In this document: in pieces, positions 27,201 through 35,600 of the stretch
How the letters are laid out: each line of letters begins with the position of its first letter
Numbering within the stretch: the first letter of the stretch is position 1
From: JAVBNU01 sp031551265
GTDB taxonomy: Bacteria > Cyanobacteriota > Vampirovibrionia > Gastranaerophilales > Gastranaerophilaceae
Direction: 5' to 3'
NCBI GenBank assembly: GCA_031551265.1
Contig: JAVBNU010000014.1
Span: 1-64,000, forward strand
Length of the DNA stretch: 64,000 bases
Program-made: the position numbers and the translations under genes
The notes under the pieces: generated by a model
The model's database searches: none
What the model saw: the letters and a program-made list of their open reading frames with translations, nothing else
What the model was told of the DNA's origin: nothing

Positions 27201-28124
27201 TTATGCGTAACTTCCCGCACTGCGAGGATTTTTGGCTATATACATTTGTTTTGGAGGGGTTGTTGTTTCAATTTCAGTATGCTGCCCTACGCGCGCTAAT
27301 GCTGCGCTTGCAGCTAATTCAGCATCTAAGCCGTATGCATCTTGTGATTTTACCAGATTATTCAAAAGCTGAGCAGTCAAATCGTCACCTTTTGCGTGTC
27401 CTGCGTTAATAGCTGACATTGCGAACATTCTAACGTGATTTGACGGATCTTGCAGAGCTTTGTTTAAAAGATTTGTAAGAGCAACATCATTTCTACGCGA
27501 AGGATCTTCCTCAAAACGTTTCAGAAGTTCTTTTGCGGCCATTAAACGAATTTTTGAATCCTGACTATTCAAATAATTTTCCAACGACATAATATATTCA
27601 TCAGTCAGCTGTATCACTTCTTTTTTATATTTTGGCGCGTTTAAATTCGCGTTAGCACTGGCATTAGCATTGGAGTTGCCGCCATTGAGAGGGCCTGCAG
27701 CGTTGGTTGGCGGCTGTGGCGCAGGCTGGGGCGGCGGAGTCACAAGTTGTCCTTGAGTAGATGGCTGCCCTTGTGTAGCCGGCATAAAATAATTATTTGC
27801 GTTCGTTACCTGACCGCCCGCCGGGATAGCTGTCGGGTTAAAAATCATTATATTCACACCCGAGGCAGATGGAGGGATGCCCTGAGTATTATTTTCCGTT
27901 TGTGGTGCCACTTGTACAGCTTGTCCTTGAGGTGTATAGATCGGTGGCTGGTTCACATAGTAATTTTGCGGATACGCCAAAGTAGGCGAAGGAGCTTGAG
28001 CATTAATAGCAGCAGCCGGTTGTTGCACGGCATAAGCAGGTTGAGACATAGCAACAGGAGCTGCCGTTTGAGCTTGCATCGGCTGTACATTAAGATTTTG
28101 AGGAATATACGGCATATTTTGCAT
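27201..28124 (-). CDS. Pro/Gln/Ala-rich protein with HEAT-like C-terminal domain
   Basis: Protein of 307 residues in two parts. Residues 1 to about 160 are low-complexity, rich in Pro, Gln, Ala and Asn, and likely disordered. Residues about 170-290 are regular helices with HEAT/armadillo-like periodicity (SKIRLMAAKELLKRF, NHVRMFAMSAINAG, AELAASAALARVG). No signal peptide. This looks like a cytoplasmic scaffold or adaptor. AAAGG precedes the ATG by nine bases. First gene of a minus-strand group with the small membrane protein and the UmuC-like polymerase. Confidence 0.65.
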   Translation of the reverse strand: MQNMPYIPQNLNVQPMQAQTAAPVAMSQPAYAVQQPAAAINAQAPSPTLAYPQNYYVNQPPIYTPQGQAVQVAPQTENNTQGIPPSASGVNIMIFNPTAIPAGGQVTNANNYFMPATQGQPSTQGQLVTPPPQPAPQPPTNAAGPLNGGNSNANASANANLNAPKYKKEVIQLTDEYIMSLENYLNSQDSKIRLMAAKELLKRFEEDPSRRNDVALTNLLNKALQDPSNHVRMFAMSAINAGHAKGDDLTAQLLNNLVKSQDAYGLDAELAASAALARVGQHTEIETTTPPKQMYIAKNPRSAGSYA

Positions 28125-28232
28125 AGAACTAACCTTTAACTAACTATATATATAAAAATGTTTTATAAAAATTTTGTGCGCAAATTTGGCCTTTAAAACG
28201 AAAATTGTAACATTTTGAAACAAAAAGATTGG

Positions 28233-28261
28233 TTTACCTTTAATTGTGCTTGCAATATAAT
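28233..28261 (+). promoter_or_regulatory. sigma-70-type promoter of ribH
   Basis: TTTACC (28233-28238) and a perfect TATAAT (28256-28261) are separated by 17 bases, 33 bases before the start codon. Confidence 0.7.
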
Positions 28262-28293
28262 ACGGAGTATAAGAGCAAGAAAAAGGGTATCAA

Positions 28294-28758
28294 ATGGTTA
28301 ACGTAATACAAGGTAATTTAATTCCTCAGGACAAAAAATTCGCGATAGTAATCTCGAGATTCAACGAGTTTATAGGCGCAAAGTTGTTAGACGGCGCTAT
28401 AGATGAACTTGTACGTCACGGCGTGAAAGATACAGATATTGATGTAATTTGGGTACCCGGTGCGTTTGAGATTCCTCTTATTACACAGAAAGCAGCCAAA
28501 ACTAAAAAATATGATGCGATTATTACATTAGGCGCCATTATAAAAGGATCCACACCACATTTTGACTATGTTTCAGCAGAATTAACAAAAGGCATCGCCA
28601 ATGTTTCACTAAACAGTGAAATTCCAGTAATTTTTGGTGTACTTACAACTGATAATATTGAACAAGCAATTGAACGCGCGGGCACTAAAGCCGGCAATAA
28701 AGGTTCAGACGCGGCAAAGTCAGCCATCGAAATGGCTAACTTAATTAAATCAATCTAA
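28294..28758 (+). CDS. ribH: 6,7-dimethyl-8-ribityllumazine synthase
   Basis: Riboflavin-pathway enzyme of 154 residues that condenses 5-amino-6-ribitylaminouracil with 3,4-dihydroxybutanone phosphate; it assembles into pentamers or icosahedral shells. Motifs: VISRFNEFI near the N-terminus, WVPGAFEIPL, the phosphate-binding GAIIKGSTPHFDYV with the catalytic His, and GVLTTDNIEQAIERAG. Length is normal. It is a lone gene with a good promoter, not linked to ribBA, ribD or ribE here. It converges with the coiled-coil gene that ends 21 bases further on. Confidence 0.97.
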   Translation: MVNVIQGNLIPQDKKFAIVISRFNEFIGAKLLDGAIDELVRHGVKDTDIDVIWVPGAFEIPLITQKAAKTKKYDAIITLGAIIKGSTPHFDYVSAELTKGIANVSLNSEIPVIFGVLTTDNIEQAIERAGTKAGNKGSDAAKSAIEMANLIKSI

Positions 28759-28779
28759 TTAATTCTACTAATTCAATCT

Positions 28780-29121
28780 TTAACGACCGCCACCGATTCC
28801 ATAGCTAAAGGAGCTTTGGATATTTTGCTGCAACATCTGCTGAACTGACTGCATTTCAGTCGAAATAGCCTGTATTCTGCTTTTGTTTGCTTCAAGCTGC
28901 ATATCCAATTTTTTCTCCATTCTATGGAGGTTTTCCCGACGATGCTCGATTTCGCGGAGCGCCGGGCTTTCCGGGTCTAAGTCAGTCCCTACTTGCATTA
29001 ACTCAGATGCCGAGCGAGCCAGCTTCATCTTTGTATCTGTGATCAGCTGGGTTTGATACTCAAGATCATGTTTCTGAGAACTTAAGCGGGTGATTGTCAT
29101 TGTATCTGTACATACGCCCAT
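28780..29121 (-). CDS. small coiled-coil protein
   Basis: Unrecognised protein of 113 residues, mostly one long helix with heptad-like spacing (about residues 14-98), Gln/Glu/Lys/Met-rich, and a short Gly-rich tail (GIGGGR). No signal or membrane segment. The size and shape resemble FliJ- or YscO-type stalk proteins, but no flagellar or type III genes are nearby, so I do not assign that. AAGG precedes the ATG. It follows the 90-residue gene by 57 bases on the same strand. Confidence 0.6.
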   Translation of the reverse strand: MGVCTDTMTITRLSSQKHDLEYQTQLITDTKMKLARSASELMQVGTDLDPESPALREIEHRRENLHRMEKKLDMQLEANKSRIQAISTEMQSVQQMLQQNIQSSFSYGIGGGR

Positions 29122-29178
29122 TTTGACTTACCTTACCTTGTTTTACCTTACTTCTTTTGTTAGAAAACTTCCTGTTTT

Positions 29179-29451
29179 TTAGCGAATATCATCAATTTTG
29201 CTGCCTGTAATAAAAAAGTGACTGTTGTTTTGAGCAATCAATTGTTCCATTTGGTTGAGCCTATACATTTGGTAGTCGACTCTGTATTTGGACATTTTTC
29301 TTTTTTTAGTTAACGAGAAAAAATCTTTCAAACCTTCTACGAACGGGGCAATCATAACTCCAGGCACAAAGTTCTTTTTCGCAAAAAATTTTGCGAAGCC
29401 TAAAAAGTTTTTGAATCTTTGTAATTGAGTTTGTATAACCTGATGCACCAA
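29179..29451 (-). CDS. small basic protein, unknown
   Basis: Unrecognised protein of 90 residues, very rich in Lys, Phe and Gln, with a start of TTG at 29451 or GTG at 29448; AAAGGAAAG lies just upstream. One weak hydrophobic patch (NFVPGVMIAPFVEGL) is too polar for a sure membrane helix. Probably co-transcribed with the coiled-coil gene downstream. No motif recognised. Confidence 0.5.
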   Translation of the reverse strand: MVHQVIQTQLQRFKNFLGFAKFFAKKNFVPGVMIAPFVEGLKDFFSLTKKRKMSKYRVDYQMYRLNQMEQLIAQNNSHFFITGSKIDDIR

Positions 29452-29789
29452 AGTTACTTTCCTTTTGCATTTTTTACATACGAGGTCACATTAATATAAA
29501 AACCGGCGGTAAGTCAAAATTGTCTGTTTTTATAAAAAATCTTAAGAATATTTACATTTGTTTACGTTCATCCCTGATTTACGAGTGTAAATAATCTAAC
29601 CTTACTTAATTTATCGTCATAGTTTAAGCAAAACTTTAGTAAAAACAGAAAATAATGAAACATTTTTTACAAAGTTTTACAATTGAGTTTTAAGTGAGTA
29701 CGTTAAACGGCTGAATTTTCAGGCATTTTTACTATTAAATTAAGTTTTTTTAATGTATAATTTGTATATAGATTAAAAAGGTTAGTAGA
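29452..29789. promoter_or_regulatory. divergent intergenic region before aroC
   Basis: AT-rich spacer between divergent genes. On the minus strand it has two TGTAAA-type direct repeats: 29551-29566 (115 bases before the minus-strand start at 29451) and 29666-29681, each with ten-base spacing. On the plus strand TATAAT at 29756-29761 lies 28 bases before the aroC start and is a likely -10 box without a strong -35. No gene is seen here. Confidence 0.45.
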
Positions 29790-30980
29790 ATGAAGTTTAG
29801 ATTTTTAACAGCAGGCGAGTCGCATGGAAAATGTTTGAACGCTATCATTGAAGGTCTACCGGCCGGTATAAAAATTGATGAAGATTTTATAAATGCTGAA
29901 TTAGCAAAAAGACAAACAGGGTACGGACGCGGCGGTCGTATGCAAATTGAAACTGACCGTATCATTATCAACTCGGGCGTGCGTTTTTCATACTCAACAG
30001 GCGCGCCAATTTGCATTGAGATAATAAACAAAGATTTTGAGAACTGGCAGTCGGTTATGTCAACTTCCGAGATTGATAAAAATGATGGTGAAGCGCTAAC
30101 TAAAATTGAAGAGAAAAAAATAACCAAACTAAGACCCGGTCACGCTGATTTAGCCGGCGCAATAAAGTACAACCACTCTGATGTGCGTAATATTCTGGAA
30201 CGTTCAAGCGCAAGAGAAACTGCTGCAAGAGTCGCGGTTGGCGCGATTGCGAAATGTCTGTTGAACGAGTTAGAAATAGAAATTTGCTCGCACGTGATAC
30301 AAATTGGCAATACACATTCTGAAATTTGCACAGCAAACATGAGTTTTGAGGAAATAAGAGAAAAAGCCGGCAACTCTGACTTGATGATACTTGATGACAC
30401 TGCGTATTTGGAAATGAAATCAGAAATCGACAAAGCCGCAGAAGCAGGCGTAACCTTAGGCGGTAAATTTGAAATCATCGTACACAACACGCCCATTGGC
30501 CTTGGAAGCTTCGTCCATTGGGATAGAAAGCTTGATGGGCTATTGGCTCAAGCTCTTATGAGTATAAATGGAGTTAAATCAGTTGAGATTGGCAATGCGG
30601 AAATGGCTGCAACAGCAACGGGTGATGAATTCCACGATGAAATATTCTATGAAGATAATAAATTTAAGCGCAACACTAACAACGCAGGCGGTATTGAAGG
30701 CGGTATGTCGAACGGCGAGGACATTATCATAAAAGCCGTGATGAAGCCGATTCCTACAATGAAAACGCCATTGAATTCGGTTGACTTGATTACAAAAGAG
30801 CCGTATAAGGCACACTTTGAGCGCTCTGATGTGTGTGCTGTACCTGCTTGTGCAGTTGTGGCAGAGGCAATGACCGCGATAGTTTTAGTTGAAGAAATCT
30901 TACAAAAATTCGGCTCCGACAGCATCGAGGAGCTAAAAAGCAACTACACAAATTATTGTGAATATACAAAGGGAAAATAA
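29790..30980 (+). CDS. aroC: chorismate synthase
   Basis: Last enzyme of the shikimate pathway, 396 residues, converting EPSP to chorismate with reduced FMN. Signatures: AGESHGKCLNAIIEGLPAG at the N-terminus, KRQTGYGRGGRMQIE, the RPGHADL-type motif, RSSARETAARVAVGA, and GGIEGGMSNGEDI near the C-terminus. Length is normal to slightly long. First gene of aroC-aroK-aroB-giant gene; the aroK start follows its stop by one base. Together with aroA elsewhere in the window this gives a nearly complete late shikimate pathway. Confidence 0.98.
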   Translation: MKFRFLTAGESHGKCLNAIIEGLPAGIKIDEDFINAELAKRQTGYGRGGRMQIETDRIIINSGVRFSYSTGAPICIEIINKDFENWQSVMSTSEIDKNDGEALTKIEEKKITKLRPGHADLAGAIKYNHSDVRNILERSSARETAARVAVGAIAKCLLNELEIEICSHVIQIGNTHSEICTANMSFEEIREKAGNSDLMILDDTAYLEMKSEIDKAAEAGVTLGGKFEIIVHNTPIGLGSFVHWDRKLDGLLAQALMSINGVKSVEIGNAEMAATATGDEFHDEIFYEDNKFKRNTNNAGGIEGGMSNGEDIIIKAVMKPIPTMKTPLNSVDLITKEPYKAHFERSDVCAVPACAVVAEAMTAIVLVEEILQKFGSDSIEELKSNYTNYCEYTKGK

Positions 30981-30981
30981 A

Positions 30982-31497
30982 ATGTCAAAAGGTAAAAACT
31001 TAGTATTAATAGGTATTATGGGCTGCGGTAAATCAAGCGTTGCAAGTTGTTTGCAAGACAAAATGCCGAATTTTCATTGGGTTGATACGGATACAGAGAT
31101 TGAGAAACTCGAAAATAAATCGATTCCAGAGATTTTTGCAGATAGTGGCGAAGATTATTTTCGCTACCTTGAATCCTGGGTTATCGAAAAGTTTGCCAAT
31201 ATTCCGAATTTAATTATCTCAACAGGCGGCGGCTCGTTTGAAAATGAGGACAATATAAACAATTTGAAAAAGAACAGCACGATATTTTATTTAACAGCCG
31301 AAGTCGACACGCTATGCAAGCGTTTGGAATCAAATACTACGCGTCCGTTACTTGAGAATGAAGATATAAGTGAGCGATTGACAGAGTTATTAGAAAAACG
31401 TCAGGGTAATTACAAAAAAGCTGATTATTCAATCGCAACAGATTATTACACACCGCCCCAGGTTGCAGAGGAGATTTTTAGGCTTTATGAAAGCTAA
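30982..31497 (+). CDS. aroK: shikimate kinase
   Basis: P-loop kinase of 171 residues that phosphorylates shikimate at O3. Walker A is GIMGCGKSS at about 10-18; the shikimate-binding part is seen in DTDTEIEKLENKSI and STGGGSFENE; the LID arginine region is in TRPLL. The ATG at 30982 is preferred over a GTG inside aroC. The last 11 bases overlap the aroB start, so aroB translation is probably coupled. Length is normal. Confidence 0.97.
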   Translation: MSKGKNLVLIGIMGCGKSSVASCLQDKMPNFHWVDTDTEIEKLENKSIPEIFADSGEDYFRYLESWVIEKFANIPNLIISTGGGSFENEDNINNLKKNSTIFYLTAEVDTLCKRLESNTTRPLLENEDISERLTELLEKRQGNYKKADYSIATDYYTPPQVAEEIFRLYES

Positions 31498-32611
31498 TAT
31501 TTTAAATGTCGAAATATCAAGCTCATGCGCTCACAGCTATCCGATTATCATCGGCGAGAATTTGCTTTCGAATTTAGCCGACTACGTGGAACAATATTCA
31601 AATGCAAAAAATTTTTTAGTCGTAACCAACAAAAAAGTGTATGATCTTTATGCCGACAAGTTGAACATACCTTTTTCATCGGTAATATTAGAGGATGGGG
31701 AAGAATACAAAAATTTCGACAGTTACAAAAAAATCCTCGATTCTGCATTGGAATCCAGACTTGAACGCAGCGACGCGATTATAGCGTTGGGCGGCGGAGT
31801 AATAGGCGATGTAGCCGGCTTTGCTGCTGCAAGTTATCAACGCGGTGTCGATTTTATACAAATTCCGACAACATTACTCGCACAGGTTGACTCATCGGTT
31901 GGCGGCAAGGTCGCAATCAACCACCCTTTAGGCAAAAACATGATAGGCGCATTTTATCAGCCAAAATTGGTAGTTTCAGACACGTCAACACTCAAAACAT
32001 TAGACGAGCGTCAGTACAAAACAGGCTTAGGGGAAGTTTTGAAGTATGCTTTCATTGAACGAACTTGCAACGCATATGATTATGGGAACAAAGAAAACCT
32101 TTTTGAATTCTTGCAAAACAACAAAGACAAAATTTTAACGCGCGATGGCGAAACTGTAAATGAAATGATAAGGCGGTGCTGCATTTTGAAAGCAGCTGTT
32201 GTTAACGCAGACGAAAAGGAAAAAGGGTTGCGTGCGATTTTGAATTTTGGTCATACATTTGCGCATGCGATTGAGAAAAGCACGAATTATAATCGTTTTA
32301 CACATGGCGAGGCTGTTTCTGTCGGTATAAAAATGGCTTTAGACCTCAGTCTGTCACAAGGGCTGATAACTACAGAATATTTCGATGCCGGCGTTGCGTT
32401 GCTGGATAGCTACGAGCTGGATTACTCGCAAGAGATAAAACAATGCCCTGAACTAACGATTGATAATGTTTTTAATGCATGTTTTTATGACAAAAAGGTG
32501 CAAGACAATAAAATACGTTTCATCTTATCAAACGGCATAGGTGAAGTAGGCATTTTTTCTGATATTAATGATGGCAAAGTTAGAGAAATTATAAAAAAAT
32601 ATGTGGATTAA
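31487..32611 (+). CDS. aroB: 3-dehydroquinate synthase
   Basis: Second shikimate-pathway enzyme, 374 residues, converting DAHP to 3-dehydroquinate; NAD- and metal-dependent. Motifs: GGGVIGDVAGFAAASYQRGV, the TTLLAQVDSSVGGKVAIN stretch, and the metal-binding NFGHTFAHAIE with the following HGEAV. The start at 31487 (inside the end of aroK) gives a normal N-terminus; an upstream in-frame start lies deeper in aroK. It overlaps the next gene by 11 bases. aroC-aroK-aroB in this order with these overlaps forms one operon. Confidence 0.97.
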   Translation: MKANILNVEISSSCAHSYPIIIGENLLSNLADYVEQYSNAKNFLVVTNKKVYDLYADKLNIPFSSVILEDGEEYKNFDSYKKILDSALESRLERSDAIIALGGGVIGDVAGFAAASYQRGVDFIQIPTTLLAQVDSSVGGKVAINHPLGKNMIGAFYQPKLVVSDTSTLKTLDERQYKTGLGEVLKYAFIERTCNAYDYGNKENLFEFLQNNKDKILTRDGETVNEMIRRCCILKAAVVNADEKEKGLRAILNFGHTFAHAIEKSTNYNRFTHGEAVSVGIKMALDLSLSQGLITTEYFDAGVALLDSYELDYSQEIKQCPELTIDNVFNACFYDKKVQDNKIRFILSNGIGEVGIFSDINDGKVREIIKKYVD

Positions 32612-35600
32612 AAAAGTTTTTACAAACAAAATTTTCATAATTTTAATCACGCTTTTTTTATTAACAGAAGCTGCGTTTTTAGCTGCGCCCTACCTTATAA
32701 ACGTTGATAAGCAGCAAGCAAGCATCGCCCAAAAACTCAAAGAAAACAGAAAACTCGAGTATAGCGGCCAGGGTTTGCGATTACAGACGTATCCTGATTT
32801 TACATATCGAATTACAGCCGATGAGATTTCGCTCTGTGATGAAAGCGGCGAGCGTTTAATCTACATCGAAAAGCTAAATTTCAAATCTCATATTTTGCCT
32901 TTAATCCTCAAAAAAGTGGATGTAATCCTGATGAACGCAGATTATTTAGAGTTAAATGCATATTTGAGCAAGGACAAAAAACTCACGTTTAAAAATAAGG
33001 CTTTTGCAAAATATTTATCGAGTTTTAAATTCAAAATCTCACTTGATGACACTGATATAAGCGTCAAGAAACATTACATAAAAATCACGGAAGAAACCAG
33101 CAATATCACGCTCAAATATATCGGCGGAAATTTTAAAGCCGAGCTAAAAAACAAAGAAGCAGATTTCAGCACCCACGGCCAATTATACGCAGATGATATG
33201 TCTTCTGAAATAAATTTAAACGCAAAACTAACACTGCCATTGGAAAATATTTTAAAGAGCAAAAATTTTGATATAAACGGAACGATTACAAAGCTTGATT
33301 TGAAGAATTTAGTACATTTCCTACCTGCATCGCAGTCAAAAGACCTAAAATCACTGCAAGGTGGCATTGATATAAGTATTACCTCAGAAGCCAAGATTGA
33401 ATCAGGCAAAAAAATATCATTGTTAATTTTTTCAGCGCTGGTTGATAATTTTGAGCTAATCAGAGCTAAGCACGAAGATTCAATCATCGCACAAGGCGCC
33501 AACCATTTCAAATTCCCGATGCGAATCGAGAATAATAAACTGTTAATTTCGAATGCACGCATTGAAGGTAATGATTATGCCATAGACGTTAATGGAAACA
33601 TTGAAAACAAAAATAAAAACAGCCTAATGAATTTGCATATCAAAATCCTTGATGCGAAAGCTGAAGCAATTTATTGGCTTCTACCTTCTGACATACCGGG
33701 GGTAACCAGCGAAAATATGATACGAGCGCTAAAGAAATACAATGTCACTTCACTTGCTACCGTTGACTTGACAGTAAAAGGTGACTTCAAAGAGCCTGAG
33801 TTTAGCGGTAAAGCGAACCTGCAAGATCTCCATATCGGCACGCTGCCAAAAGATTCACACAATGCTAATATTGATTTGGATTTTATCGGAAAGGCAGTAA
33901 AAATTGCAGCAAAAGTTTATTTCCCTTCCGTTCAAACCCTTGATGTGGACGGTGTCACAAATTTATATGGAACAAAAGACGGCGAATATAAAATTAAATC
34001 CAGCGAAAACATAAACCTAGAAACGGCGCACAAAATTTTAGTAGCCCTGAGCGAGATGTTCTCGTTCAATATCGGCCCACTGCCTATAATGGCTCTGAGC
34101 GGCACGGGTAATGTCGCAATGACTTGTGGCGGAGCATTCAACAACGGTGAGTTGCACGGTTTTTTAAAATTTAAAAATGCAAAAGTTGCGCTCAATGACC
34201 TCGCTGCCGTGCTTGAAAACGCGTCTGGCAAAGTAGATTTCAAAGGGAAGATTTTCTCCTTCCAGACTGATACTGCAACCTTTAATAATACTCCTGTCTC
34301 ACTAAAAGGCACCTCCTCAATCAACGGGGATATGGATTACGAGTTTATAGCTGAGGATTGTCCTGCTGAGGGTTGGTTAAATGTACTAAAAACCAGTGAA
34401 ATTCTAAAAAGTACACAGGGAGCAGTCTCTCAAATTAGCTCACTTGATGGAAAAGTCGGTGTAAAAATCAAACTTGTCGGCAAAGCAAAAAATATCCAGC
34501 ATGACACAAAAATAAATCACCTGATGAACAATATTCAAACTTCCGGGGAGGTAAAGCTAAACGGAGTCAACGCAAAGCTGACATCGTTAAAAGCGCCGAT
34601 TGAAGGATTGAGCGGGAATATTAAATTTGAGAATAATGATTTTGCTGCCGATTTGAGTTCAAAAATCGGGACATCACCTGTTTTTTATAAAGGAATTTTG
34701 AAAGGTAACCAGCTTGATTGCAGCGTTACTTCTCCTGAAATTGTTTTGACCTCAGCAATAAATTTTTTAACGGCATCCAATATTTTTAACACTCAACAGC
34801 TCGAAAGTCAGGGATTATTAAACTCAGCCTCAAAATTCTCGCTCGACGCAAAATATAAAACCACCATCGACAGAAAAAATTTAGACAAAACAAAATTCAA
34901 CATGAACGACGTTATTCTCATGGCTAAATTTATCCCGACAGTCAAAAACGACAAAGATATTTTGAGAATAAACGCGGGTGAAATAAATCTAAAAAACGGC
35001 AACGTCAAGTTGTCCCAAATTGACGCGTATTTGAACAATGCACCTATAAAGCTAAGTGGAGAAATTCAAAAAACGTTCTCAAAATCACAGATGATAAACA
35101 TGAACCTGAAAATCAGCGACTTGGACATGTCATTTTTGAACCAGGCCGACAAAGCCAGCCTCTTGCCCGAAAAAATAACTAAAATACTGGATTTTTACGA
35201 AAATTATCAGGGCAAAGTCAACATTGACGGCTCAATCACAAAAAATAAAATCAAAGGGAAAGCCGATATTATTGACATAAAATTTGTGCAAAAGAAAAAC
35301 AAACTGCCAATCACCCTAAAAAGCGGAACAGTCTATATGAATGATAACAAAGTGACGCTGCACGCAATTAACGGACTTATCGACGCCGCGCCTGTTTTCT
35401 TAAATTTGGGCATCACAAACATTTTCGGCACGCCAAGTTTCAAAGGCTATGTGACAACGAAATTCAACGATTTGTTTGTCGACAGCTTGATAAACCCGTA
35501 CATGACTTATCCTGTAAAAACAAAAGGCGACTCGACTTTGACACTTGATATTTCAGGCAGTCCTGAGAAAATGAATTTGAAACCAACGCTAAAATTACTT

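Noticed and set aside
28780..29451. Possible FliJ/YscO-type secretion stalk protein and partner
   Set aside because: Only the coiled-coil shape fits; no flagellar or type III secretion gene is in the window.
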